Of a stretch of DNA of 64,000 bases, positions 55,723-63,928 are shown piece by piece. The position numbers and the translations under genes were made by a program. The notes beneath the pieces are model-generated. The model searched no databases, was not told the origin of the DNA, and saw only the letters and a program-made list of their open reading frames with translations. The stretch comes from Pararhizobium polonicum (GTDB taxonomy: Bacteria; Pseudomonadota; Alphaproteobacteria; Rhizobiales; Rhizobiaceae): contig NZ_LGLV01000020.1 of NCBI RefSeq assembly GCF_001687365.1, forward strand, positions 98,431 through 162,430, in the 5' to 3' direction. The first letter of the stretch is position 1. Each line of letters starts with the position of its first letter.

Positions 55723-56084
55723 CAGGCGATCAGCTCCTTGTAGGCGGCTTCGTCCAGAAGGGCGTTGACGGCGGACGGATCGGAAAGCTTCAGCTTGAAG
55801 AACCAGCCGGCCCCTTGCGGATCGCTGTTGACCAGCGACGGATCGTCGACGATCGCCTGATTGGTCTCGGTGATCTCGCCATCCAGCGGACAATAGACGT
55901 CGGACGCCGCCTTGACGGATTCGACGGTGGCAGCGGTTGCGCCCTTGTCGAGGTTCGATCCGGTTTCGGGAAGTTCCACGAAAACCAGGTCGCCGAGCTG
56001 TTCGGCGGCATGGGCGGTAATGCCGACCGTTGCGACATCACCCTCGATTTTCAGCCATTCATGTTCGTCGGTAAATTTCAGCAT
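55722..56084 (-). CDS. gcvH: Glycine cleavage system H protein
   Basis: Lipoyl carrier of 120 residues: [37 protein letters not shown] and the lipoylated lysine at 58 in [10 protein letters not shown]. Normal length. Starts 16 bp after the gcvT stop and overlaps gcvP by 4 bases, so all three are coupled. Confidence 0.97.
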
Positions 56085-56100
56085 GGGGTTCAGCTCCAGA

Positions 56101-57240
56101 TCAGCGTTTGTAGGTCGGGGTCACGAAGGGCAGGGCGGCGATGGTGACGGGCAGATATTTTCCGCGCACCTCGGCGAAAACTGGGGTGCCATTGGCGGTA
56201 TGGGCGGTATCGACATAGCCCATGGCGACGGGATGATCGGCGCTCGGGCCAAAACCGCCAGAGGTTACGGTGCCAATGGGAGATTTTCCCTCGGCATCGG
56301 CAAAAAGCGGTGCGCCGCCGCGCACCGGCGCCTTGCCTTCCGGCTTCAGGCCGACACGGCGGCGCCCGGCACCATGGGCGAGCTGGCGCAGGATGATATC
56401 AGCACCGGGGAAGCCGCCTGCGCGCGCACCATCCGTCCGGCGGGCTTTCTGCACCGCCCATTCGAGCGCAGCCTCAACTGGCGTCGTTCCGGTATCGATG
56501 TCGTTTCCGTAGAGACACAGCCCGGCTTCGAGACGCAGGGAATCGCGCGCGCCAAGACCGATCGGCATGACATCGGGGTGCTCGAGGATCCGGCGTGTGA
56601 CATCTTCCGCAGAGGAGGCAGGAATGGAGATCTCGAAACCGTCCTCGCCGGTATAGCCGGAGCGCGAAATGATGCAGGGCACGTCGTGCAGCTCGGCTTC
56701 GGCGACGTCCATGAAGCGCATGGTGGCGATATCGGCCCAGAGTTCGGCCAGAACGCATTCGGCCCGCGGCCCTTGCAGAGCGATCAGTGCGCGATCATCG
56801 AGCAGGGTGAGATCGCAGGTCCCGCCGAGGTTCTTTTGCAGATGCGCGAAGTCTTCGTCCTTGCAGGATGCATTGACGACGAGAAAGAGATGGTCGCCGC
56901 GATTGGCAATCATCAGGTCGTCGAGAATGCCGCCCGTGTCATTGGTGAAAAGCCCGTAACGCTGGCGGCCTTCAGCGAGGCCCAGCACATCGACCGGCAC
57001 CAGCGTTTCCAGCGCAAGGGCTGCGTCTTCGATTCGCCCGGATTTTGGCTTGAGGATGATCTGGCCCATATGGGAGACATCGAACAATCCGGCAGCGGAG
57101 CGGGTATGAAGATGCTCCTTCATGACACCGGCCGGATATTGCACCGGCATGTCATAGCCGGCAAACGGCACCATGCGGGCACCGAGCGACACGTGCAGCG
57201 CATGCAGCGGCGTCTGTTTCAAAGGGGAATGATCGTCCAA
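56101..57240 (-). CDS. gcvT: Aminomethyltransferase (T protein)
   Basis: Transfers the methylene group from lipoyl-GcvH to tetrahydrofolate, releasing ammonia. 379 residues with [38 protein letters not shown] and [17 protein letters not shown]. The likely start is the TTG at 57240, with GGAG seven bases upstream; an open frame to 57291 runs towards the riboswitch and is not family-like. First gene of gcvTHP, about 72 bp downstream of a tandem glycine riboswitch. Confidence 0.95.
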   Translation of the reverse strand: MDDHSPLKQTPLHALHVSLGARMVPFAGYDMPVQYPAGVMKEHLHTRSAAGLFDVSHMGQIILKPKSGRIEDAALALETLVPVDVLGLAEGRQRYGLFTNDTGGILDDLMIANRGDHLFLVVNASCKDEDFAHLQKNLGGTCDLTLLDDRALIALQGPRAECVLAELWADIATMRFMDVAEAELHDVPCIISRSGYTGEDGFEISIPASSAEDVTRRILEHPDVMPIGLGARDSLRLEAGLCLYGNDIDTGTTPVEAALEWAVQKARRTDGARAGGFPGADIILRQLAHGAGRRRVGLKPEGKAPVRGGAPLFADAEGKSPIGTVTSGGFGPSADHPVAMGYVDTAHTANGTPVFAEVRGKYLPVTIAALPFVTPTYKR

Positions 57241-57312
57241 ATCCGGTCTCCAGGTCTGGCGCACAGGCGCCGGCTCATCTCCACGGCGCATTTCGTGCGT
57301 CGTTTCCTCGAG

Positions 57313-57462
57313 CCCCCTCTGTCCCTTTGCCTGAGATTGTTATCCCTTCGGCGAGCGGAAATGCTTCTCTCCAGAGTCCTACCGGCACCTTGCTGGTCCA
57401 TTGGCCTGAGAGTTTCCGGGGCGGTTGCTCCTTCGGCACCGGTATGAACCGGATTCTCCCAA
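57313..57462 (-). promoter_or_regulatory. Tandem glycine riboswitch
   Basis: The minus strand carries two gcvT-type aptamers in a row. Aptamer 1 contains GGGAGAA, CCGAAGGAGCAA (near 57437-57425) and AACTCTCAGGC (near 57414-57404). Aptamer 2 contains CTGGAGAG, GCCGAAGGGATAA (near 57352-57340) and AATCTCAGGCAAAGGGACAG (near 57338-57319). Known glycine riboswitches turn on gcv at high glycine. The 3' part up to the TTG is the likely expression platform. Confidence 0.92.
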
Positions 57463-57631
57463 CAAGATCGATTTCAGATAACGGCGATGCCCGCGGCTTG
57501 GCAAGCCCAAAATGTCGCGTCCGAACAGATTTTTGTCGTCGCTGTTTCAGCTCGGTGGCTCGGCGCGGAAAAACAGCCTTTGCTTTTTTGCCGGTGAGGG
57601 GATAACGCAATTCTCCGAGACGGAGAGGATG

Positions 57632-58027
57632 ATGGCGGGAGCCGGGCGACATATGTGGGGTGCGGTGCGGGTGCTTTCAGCGCTGGCGCTGCTGTTCCTG
57701 TCGTTTGCGCACCAGCCGGCCTTCGCCCGGCAGATCACCCCGGAGATGGCAGCGGACTATAGGCTGCCGGACGGTTCGATCGGCGATATCTGCTTCGGGC
57801 TGGATGGTGTCGACGGCAAAGGCCACGGTTCCTCGCACGAGGGGCTGGCACCGGTTTGCGATTATTGCCGGCTGGCCGCGTCGGTGCTTTTGCCGGCACC
57901 GCCCGGTGAAAGCTATCTTGTCATCCGGTTAGCAGCGCTGATCTCGGACAAGCCTGATTTTCCTCTGCTTTTCGTTTCGCATCCGCGCAGCCTGCCGCCG
58001 TCGCGCGCACCTCCGCTCTCGCTCTGA
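57632..58027 (+). CDS. Small exported protein, DUF2946-like
   Basis: 131 residues with an N-terminal membrane or signal helix (VRVLSALALLFLSFAHQPAFA), a C-x-x-C pair in APVCDYCRLAASV, and a C-terminal Pro/Arg tail. This resembles DUF2946-type proteins often found beside copper-handling genes. Two ATGs (57629 and 57632) follow GGAGAGG; 57632 has better spacing. The next gene encodes a YcnI-PCuAC fusion, supporting a copper context. Metal binding by the C-x-x-C pair is inference. Confidence 0.65.
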   Translation: MAGAGRHMWGAVRVLSALALLFLSFAHQPAFARQITPEMAADYRLPDGSIGDICFGLDGVDGKGHGSSHEGLAPVCDYCRLAASVLLPAPPGESYLVIRLAALISDKPDFPLLFVSHPRSLPPSRAPPLSL

Positions 58028-58128
58028 CATCGTCGCTTCGGCGATTCACGTTTTTCAGAGCATTTCAGCCGTTGACGCGGCGTTGACCGTCTTGCCGATG
58101 CTGGCAAGACCGGTCCGGAGACAGATCG

Positions 58129-59115
58129 ATGACACAGACCAGAACCACAATTCTTGCGCTCGCATTTTCGCTTGGCGCAACCGCCACCGCCCATGCCCAT
58201 GCGTCTTTCCAACAGGACGAGGTTGCCTCCGAAAGCAGCTTCAATGCCGTGCTGCAGATCCCGCACGGCTGCGACGGCAAGGCGACCACGGAAGTACAGG
58301 TCAAACTGCCGGAGGGGTTCGTTTTCGCCAAGCCGCAGCCCAAGGCCGGCTGGGAGCTTGAGATCATCAAGGGCGACTACCGGAAGAGCTATGACAATCA
58401 CGGCAAGAGCGTCACCGCCGGCCCGCTGGAAATCCGCTGGAAGAACGGCAACCTGTCCGACGACTATTACGACACCTTCGTGATCAACGGCAAAATCTCG
58501 GGCTTCGACAAGGAGACGCAGATCGCCTTTCCGGTGACGCAGCTCTGCGGCGCTTCCGACAAGGTCGTCTGGGACCAGATCGCCGCGGAAGGCCAGAGTG
58601 CCCATGCGCTGGAGCATCCGGCCCCGACGGTTACCGTGACGCCTGCGCAGGCCGGCGGACATCACCACGACGACATGGCTGGAATGGCCGGCATGACGGA
58701 AACGACCGATGCGCCGGTCAGGGCCGGTGCGCTGGAGATCTCCGGCGGTACGGTGAAGGCGATGCTGCCGGGCGCCAAGGTCGGCGGCGGTGGCTTCATC
58801 GTCAAGAACGATGGCAGCGATGGCGATATGCTCGTTTCGGTCGAAAGCCCGGCTGCCGGCCGCGTCGAGCTGCACGAGATGACCATGCAGAACGACGTGA
58901 TGAAGATGCGCAAGCTGGAGCAGGGCGTTGCCATTCCTGCCGGCGAAACCGTCACGCTTGAAAGCGGTGGCCTGCATCTGATGTTCATGGACGTGAAGAA
59001 GCCGTTTACCGAGGGCGACAGCATTCCGGTCACGCTGACGTTCGACAAGGCAGGCAAGGTCAGCTACGTGCTTGCCGTCGGCAATGCCGCCGGTGGTGCG
59101 CACAAGCACAAGTAA
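58129..59115 (+). CDS. YcnI (DUF1775)-PCuAC copper-binding fusion
   Basis: 328-residue periplasmic protein: signal peptide ending AHA, so the mature protein starts with His (HASFQQDE), as in copper-binding YcnI; DUF1775 domain at about 24-175; a His/Met-rich linker GGHHHDDMAGMAGM near 185-200; and a PCuAC domain with HEMTMQNDVMKM and GGLHLMFMDVKKPF, the H-M...H-x-M copper motif. PCuAC proteins carry Cu(I) towards cytochrome oxidase assembly. GGAGAC is seven bases before the ATG. It follows the DUF2946-like gene by 101 bp. Normally these domains are separate proteins. Confidence 0.9.
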   Translation: MTQTRTTILALAFSLGATATAHAHASFQQDEVASESSFNAVLQIPHGCDGKATTEVQVKLPEGFVFAKPQPKAGWELEIIKGDYRKSYDNHGKSVTAGPLEIRWKNGNLSDDYYDTFVINGKISGFDKETQIAFPVTQLCGASDKVVWDQIAAEGQSAHALEHPAPTVTVTPAQAGGHHHDDMAGMAGMTETTDAPVRAGALEISGGTVKAMLPGAKVGGGGFIVKNDGSDGDMLVSVESPAAGRVELHEMTMQNDVMKMRKLEQGVAIPAGETVTLESGGLHLMFMDVKKPFTEGDSIPVTLTFDKAGKVSYVLAVGNAAGGAHKHK

Positions 59116-59178
59116 ATCCGGCGATATTCTACCCGGTGGGCGGCGCGGGAAACCGGGCCGCCGTCATTCTGTGGGGCG

Positions 59179-59514
59179 TCAATCGCCGGTTTCGTTATCG
59201 TCCCGGTGCGAAGCCTCGTCGCGGTCATCAGGCCGCGGCTCATCGGGTGCGAATTCCATGTAGCGGCGTACCACTTCGCCGCGCGTGCCCTGCGGCAGGC
59301 GGCTGTTGGAACTCATCAGCATCAGCGACAGCGATGTCGGGCTGCGAAGGGCGGCAATCGCGGCGTGGGTATTGACCGCATCGTCCTTTGGCCTGGCCGA
59401 CAGCAATGTGATCGCCTCGTCGGTCGGGCCATCGCCGCTCATGCGCGCGGACGGCTTGATGGCTTGCGCCGCATAGGCCGCCGTCGTGGCTGACATGGTA
59501 ATGACCTGCGACAT
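59179..59514 (-). CDS. Hypothetical protein
   Basis: 111 residues, no recognised domain. Helical N-terminal part (MSATTAAYAAQAIKPSARM), a central RSPTSLSLMLMSSNSRLPQGTRGEVVRRYMEF, and an acidic-basic tail rich in D, E and R. Codon third positions are G/C-rich as in neighbouring genes, which supports coding, but there is no clear ribosome site; the ATG six codons in (59496) could be the start. Faces the YcnI-PCuAC gene convergently. Function unknown. Confidence 0.55.
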   Translation of the reverse strand: MSQVITMSATTAAYAAQAIKPSARMSGDGPTDEAITLLSARPKDDAVNTHAAIAALRSPTSLSLMLMSSNSRLPQGTRGEVVRRYMEFAPDEPRPDDRDEASHRDDNETGD

Positions 59515-59922
59515 CGACGATCTACCCTTGGCGGGCGCTCCCTTTAAAGTGGCAATCGTTCCATTTTTAAGCCGTCCGCAGTTTCATCCCGGTGAAATTG
59601 GGTGCTGGCATTTAAGGCAAATCCTATCGATCCTCCGCTCGAAAACGGGGAATGCGGCGAGGCGGGGCAGGGATGATGTTTCATCCAGGACGCGCATGCG
59701 CGGATATCGCCGGGCCCGGCCCTTCACGATATGGTGACCGGAGCGGAATCGTGATGCCCGCGGCATGATATGGCGTTGGAAACCGAAGAAATTGCAGTCA
59801 TAAAGACTTTGCGGTTCCGATTCTCGCGGACGGACACAGGATGCACGGTGCTCGCCGAGGCGAACACCTCCGGTTGTTTTCGGCGGATGGAATTGGATAA
59901 TCAAAGCGGATTGATGGGGCTC
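59515..59922. other. Intergenic region before the L,D-transpeptidase
   Basis: About 400 bases with no convincing gene; the longest frames on both strands are shadows with no family resemblance. It presumably contains the divergent promoters of the hypothetical gene and the L,D-transpeptidase gene. The region 59515-59620 is somewhat AT-richer, with runs CCATTTTTAAG and GCATTTAAGG. Confidence 0.45.
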
Positions 59923-60621
59923 ATGACGATCGAACACAGTTTCTCCCGCCGGGGCTTTCTTGGCGTCCTTGCGGCCGGCACGCTTGCCGGCTGTACCACC
60001 ACCATGCCGGGAGGCCGGTCGGCGCCCATGCCGGCGAGGATCACCCGGCCCATCGGTCCGCCGTCGGATGCCGAGTTGCAGGTGATGTACGGGCCGGTCG
60101 TGGACGGCGGCTATCAGATCCCGGCCATTCCCTATCAGCAGATCGATCCGAAATTCTACCGCCAGCGCGTCGCCGACCGGACCGGCGAGGCGCCCGGTAC
60201 GGTCGTCGTCGATACGCCGTCGCGTTTCCTCTATGTGGTCGAGCCGGGCGGTACGGCGATGCGCTACGGCGTCGGCATCGGCCGCGAGGGCTTTGCCTGG
60301 CAGGGCGACGGTGTCATCCACTGGCGCCAGCCATGGCCGCGCTGGAAGCCGCCGAACGAAATGGTTGCCCGCCAGCCGAGCCTTGCCAAATATTCGATCG
60401 CAAATGGCGGCATGGAGCCGGGTCTCAAGAACCCGCTCGGCGCCCGGGCGCTGTACATTTTCCAGAATGGCCAGGACACGCTCTACCGGCTGCACGGCAA
60501 TCCGGAATGGCAATCGATCGGCAAGGCGGTGTCGTCGGGCTGCGTGCGGCTGATGAACCAGGATGTCATCGACCTCTATCAGCGCGTTCCCGCGAAGGCG
60601 AAGATCGTCGTCTGGCAGTAA
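59923..60621 (+). CDS. L,D-transpeptidase (YkuD), lipoprotein-like
   Basis: 232-residue peptidoglycan L,D-transpeptidase. N-terminal SRRGFLGVLAAGTLAGC combines a twin-arginine-like start with a lipobox at Cys; then GTVVVDTPSRFLYVVEPGG, YGVGIGREGFAWQG, and the YkuD catalytic region LHGNPEWQSIGKAVSSGCVRLMNQD with cysteine 207. It forms 3-3 cross-links or attaches proteins to peptidoglycan, abundant in rhizobia. Start chosen at the ATG at 59923; 59914 is also possible. A second transpeptidase-type gene follows after 162 bp. Confidence 0.9.
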   Translation: MTIEHSFSRRGFLGVLAAGTLAGCTTTMPGGRSAPMPARITRPIGPPSDAELQVMYGPVVDGGYQIPAIPYQQIDPKFYRQRVADRTGEAPGTVVVDTPSRFLYVVEPGGTAMRYGVGIGREGFAWQGDGVIHWRQPWPRWKPPNEMVARQPSLAKYSIANGGMEPGLKNPLGARALYIFQNGQDTLYRLHGNPEWQSIGKAVSSGCVRLMNQDVIDLYQRVPAKAKIVVWQ

Positions 60622-60783
60622 GGCGTGGCGGGCAGGCGCGGTGCGTCTGCCCGTGGCCGCGCGCAGGGGCATTAACCGAACGCTAACTGCAATGTCCGAT
60701 TCTGCACGCATTGATCGGGGCGATTGTCCTGATATGCTCCGTTCGACAAAACTTTGGCGCGATTTCAGGCGATAGACGCTTCC

Positions 60784-61836
60784 ATGACTTGTTTTCATCC
60801 CCTTCATCGGGCCGCAAAGCGCATCACGTCCGCCCGCATGCTGGTGTCGCGGACACTTGCCGTGCTGGCGCTGGGGGCTGCGCTGTCGGGCTGCATGGCG
60901 CTGGACGATATCTCCCAGGCGCCGCCGAAGCTGAGCGGCAAGATGATCGCCGAGATGTCGAAGAAGGGCATGAAGCCGGAAAGCCCGGTGCTGGTGCGCA
61001 TCTTCAAGCAGGAGAGCGAGCTGGAGGTCTGGAAGGTCGACAAGACCGGCGCCTATGCGCTGTTGAAGACCTATCCGATCTGCCGCTGGTCCGGGGAGCT
61101 TGGGCCGAAGACCAAGACCGGCGACCGCCATGCGCCGGAAGGCTTTTATCACGTCTCGGCAGGCATGCTGAACCCGAATTCGCAATTCTACGTCTCCTTC
61201 AACCTCGGCTATCCCAACCGGCTGGAATCGGCGCTCGGCTATACCGGCGAGGCGCTGATGGTGCACGGCGCCTGCTCGTCGTCGGGCTGCTACGCCATGA
61301 CCGACCAGGGCGTCGGCGAGATCTACGCGATCGTGCAGAAATCGCTGGCCGGCGGGCAGGACAAGTTTCAGGTCCAGGCCTTTCCCTTCCGCATGACGGC
61401 CAAGAACATGGCGCTGCATCGCGGCGATCCCAACATGTCCTTCTGGCGCACGATGAAGGAGGGCTACGATGCCTTCGAGGTGACGCGCCGGCAGCCGAAG
61501 GTTTCCGTCTGCGAGCGCCGCTATGTCTTCAACAAGGAATTCGAGGGCGGCGAGCCGGCCGATCCGCTGGCGGCCTGCCCGCCGGTGATCAACCAGCTCG
61601 AACCGCAGGCGATGGCCAGGATCGAAGCGGAAGAGCGCAAGGTCGACATGGCGATCACCGGCTCTGTGCCGGCCAGCACGACGCTGAGCGCCTATTCCGA
61701 CGGCGGCATGCATCCGAGCTTCCGGGCGCTGTTGAAGACGCAGGGCCCGAAGAAGCTGGCGGCCAGCGTCTCCGGTACAAAATACCCGATCAGCCGCCCG
61801 GATGCGGCACTTGCGGACCCGTTCGACGGGCGGTGA
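60784..61836 (+). CDS. YafK-type L,D-transpeptidase-family lipoprotein
   Basis: About 350 residues. Lipoprotein signal LAVLALGAALSGC, then KIFKQ-like RIFKQESELEVWKVDKTGAYALLKTYPICRWSGELGPKTKTGDRHAPEGFYHV, and the catalytic HGACSSSGCYAMTD with the cysteine of the YkuD fold. This is the YafK/DpaA group, which in E. coli includes an enzyme releasing Lpp from peptidoglycan. The start could be 60784 or 60838; the latter gives a compact signal peptide. C-terminal part is variable and of unknown role. Confidence 0.85.
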   Translation: MTCFHPLHRAAKRITSARMLVSRTLAVLALGAALSGCMALDDISQAPPKLSGKMIAEMSKKGMKPESPVLVRIFKQESELEVWKVDKTGAYALLKTYPICRWSGELGPKTKTGDRHAPEGFYHVSAGMLNPNSQFYVSFNLGYPNRLESALGYTGEALMVHGACSSSGCYAMTDQGVGEIYAIVQKSLAGGQDKFQVQAFPFRMTAKNMALHRGDPNMSFWRTMKEGYDAFEVTRRQPKVSVCERRYVFNKEFEGGEPADPLAACPPVINQLEPQAMARIEAEERKVDMAITGSVPASTTLSAYSDGGMHPSFRALLKTQGPKKLAASVSGTKYPISRPDAALADPFDGR

Positions 61837-61974
61837 GTGTTTTGCGGTATCACGCGGCCTCATTGCGTGGTTTAAAGAGCGATATTTTCAGCCCCCGTCA
61901 GCGCCTTCCCGTGCTTGCTCTGGACCGCAGCTGACCTATCTTCATGTTCACCACAACGCTGTGGCGGGAGCCCA

Positions 61975-62880
61975 ATGGCCAACGACCCCTACCAAACGCT
62001 CGGCGTGGCGAAAACCGCGACGCAAAAAGAGATCCAGAGTGCCTATCGCAAGCTTGCGAAGAAACTCCATCCCGACCTCAACCCCGGCGACAAGAGTGCC
62101 GAGGACCGGTTCAAGACGGTGTCTTCCGCCTATTCGCTGCTGGGTGACGAGGAAAAGCGGGCCCGCTTCGACAAGGGGGAAATCGATGGCGCCGGCACCG
62201 AGCAGGCGCCGCGCAACTACTACCGGGACTATGCGGCATCGCCGGGCAAGGACACGCGCTACCAGAGCACGAGCGGCTTCTCGGATTTCGGCGAGAGCGA
62301 CGACATGTTTTCGAGCTTCTTTTCCCGGCGCGGCCGCGGGCAAACGCGGGGTAGAGATTTGAACTTCTCCATGGAAGTGGATTTCCTCGATGCCGTCAAC
62401 GGCTCCAAGCAGCAGATCACGCTGCCGGACGGGACGACGCTCGACCTGCAGGTTCCGCCGGGAACGCAGGAGGGGCAGACGCTTCGGCTGCGCGGCAAGG
62501 GCGGGCCCGGTTCCGGCGGCAGCCCGGCTGGCGACGCGCTGATCGAAATGCATGTCAGGCCGCACCCGATCTTTACACGCGACGGCGACGATATCCGCAT
62601 CGAGATGCCGATCTCGCTGCGCGAGGCGATCCTCGGCGGCAAGGTGACCATCCCGACGATATCCGGCCATGTGGCGCTGACGCTGCCGCCCAATTCGAGC
62701 ACCGGAAAGACGCTGCGCCTCAAGGGCAAGGGCGTGACCCGGCGCGGCGGCGGCAACGGCGACCAGTACATTACCGTCAGCATCACGCTTCCCGAAACCG
62801 CAGACGCCGAACTGACGGCATTCGCCACGTCCTGGCGGGCAGGAGAGGCGCACAATCCTCGCAAAACCTGGGGAGGTTGA
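61975..62880 (+). CDS. CbpA-like DnaJ-domain co-chaperone
   Basis: 301 residues: J-domain at about 3-70 with HPD in KKLHPDLNPGDKSAEDRF, a G/F-like linker (about 75-125), then the two C-terminal substrate-binding beta domains (VPPGTQEGQTLRLRGKGGPG and KVTIPTISGHVALTLPPNSSTGKTLRLKGKGV). No zinc-finger domain, so it is the CbpA/type II class rather than DnaJ proper. It stimulates DnaK. GGGAG is five bases before the ATG at 61975. The modulator gene follows after 1 bp. Confidence 0.92.
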   Translation: MANDPYQTLGVAKTATQKEIQSAYRKLAKKLHPDLNPGDKSAEDRFKTVSSAYSLLGDEEKRARFDKGEIDGAGTEQAPRNYYRDYAASPGKDTRYQSTSGFSDFGESDDMFSSFFSRRGRGQTRGRDLNFSMEVDFLDAVNGSKQQITLPDGTTLDLQVPPGTQEGQTLRLRGKGGPGSGGSPAGDALIEMHVRPHPIFTRDGDDIRIEMPISLREAILGGKVTIPTISGHVALTLPPNSSTGKTLRLKGKGVTRRGGGNGDQYITVSITLPETADAELTAFATSWRAGEAHNPRKTWGG

Positions 62881-62881
62881 C

Positions 62882-63199
62882 ATGAATCATTTGGAGTATT
62901 GCGAGCGTCTCAGCATCGTTTCCTCCACGCTGACCATATGGATCGACCGCCAGTGGATCATTCCGGAAATGACCGATGACGATTCCGAATTTCACGACGC
63001 CGACCTAGCCCGCGGCTTCCTCATCCTTGATCTCACCGAGACCATGGGCGTCAACCATGACGGCATCGACGTCATCATGGCGCTCGTCGATCAGGTTCAC
63101 GGCCTGCGGGCCAAACTGCAGGCGCTGACGGAGGCGATCCGCGAACAGGACGACGATACCGCGCAACGCGTCGTGAAGCGGCTGGAGGCAATGCGATAG
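62882..63199 (+). CDS. CbpM-like chaperone modulator
   Basis: 105 residues, MerR-like helical protein of the CbpM family: YCERLSIVSSTLTIWIDRQWIIPE, then a helix rich in acidic residues and DQVHGLRAKLQALTEAIREQ. CbpM binds and inhibits the J-domain of CbpA. It starts 1 bp after the CbpA-like gene, the conserved cbpAM pairing. Confidence 0.86.
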   Translation: MNHLEYCERLSIVSSTLTIWIDRQWIIPEMTDDDSEFHDADLARGFLILDLTETMGVNHDGIDVIMALVDQVHGLRAKLQALTEAIREQDDDTAQRVVKRLEAMR

Positions 63200-63261
63200 G
63201 CGAGGGTACGCCAACGCCTTGCCTGTCTGCATGATGCGGCGACATACGGGAGGACTCCTCG

Positions 63262-63657
63262 ATGCGGCATACCTATCGTCTCGATCATTTTGCACTGCTG
63301 GTCCGCGATCTCGACCGCAGCGTTGCCTTCTACCGCGACGTGATGGGCTTTTCGCCGATCGAGCGCACCGGCAGTGCGAACGTCGCATGGCTCGATATCG
63401 GTGGCGGCGACGCCATTCATCTGATCCAGGGTGATTTCGGCGCGACCCATGTCACCAAGGATACGCATGTGGCGGTGTCCACCGCCGATCTTGATGCGCT
63501 GGTCGCCGAGCTTGACGCCGGCGGCATCCCCTTTACCGACTGGCCCGGCAATCCCGGCCGGATCGGCGTCCATCGCAACGGCTTCCGCCAGATCTACCTG
63601 CAGGACCCGGATGGCTACTGGATCGAGATCAACGACCACCGGCCGCCAACTGTCTGA
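63262..63657 (+). CDS. VOC/glyoxalase superfamily protein
   Basis: 131 residues of the vicinal oxygen chelate fold: RLDHFALLVRDLDRSVAFYRDVMGF, then HLIQGDF, DTHVAVSTADLDALVAELDAGGI, and YLQDPDGYWIEINDH. Potential metal ligands are the histidines in DHFALLV and THVAV and the glutamate in WIEIND. Substrate unknown; fosfomycin-resistance-like, dioxygenase or lactoylglutathione-lyase roles are all possible. 62 bp after the CbpM gene. Confidence 0.88.
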   Translation: MRHTYRLDHFALLVRDLDRSVAFYRDVMGFSPIERTGSANVAWLDIGGGDAIHLIQGDFGATHVTKDTHVAVSTADLDALVAELDAGGIPFTDWPGNPGRIGVHRNGFRQIYLQDPDGYWIEINDHRPPTV

Positions 63658-63724
63658 CGGCGGCCGGGCATGCTGGTGCGTTCACGCGGCGGATTTCGCC
63701 CGTGGTTGTCAAAGAGCAAGTCGG

Positions 63725-63928
63725 ACGGGGCGCTCGCAAGAGCCTCGTTTTGTAGTGGGAAAGTGGCTTTCGCCAGCGCCCCGTTCGGCGGTTTTTGCCC
63801 GCGACTCCGGTTTCTCTGCAACCGGCCCCTTGGCCGGTCTTCTGTGCCGCACAGGCACGTCCGCAGCCGCGACAGCCTGCGGAGGGAAACCATTTTCCGC
63901 GAACCCCCGATATGAGGACTTCCGTCCT
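63725..63928. other. Hairpin-rich non-coding region (possible RNA or repeat)
   Basis: Five inverted repeats in about 200 bases: ACGGGGCGCT/AGCGCCCCGT at 63725-63784, ACCGGCC-CCTT-GGCCGGT at 63821-63838, GTGCC/GGCAC at 63844-63858, TCCGCAG/CTGCGGA at 63860-63883, and AGGAC-TTCC-GTCCT at 63915-63928. No gene is supported here or to the right edge. It is either a structured RNA or a repeat element. Confidence 0.45.

Noticed and set aside
60629..60653. CGGGCAG/CTGCCCG hairpin after the first transpeptidase gene
   Set aside because: GC-rich arms with an 11-base loop and no T tract; not reliable as a terminator.
59584..61863. Long open frame on the minus strand covering both transpeptidase genes
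   Set aside because: It is antisense to two clear lipoprotein genes with catalytic motifs and has no recognisable domain.
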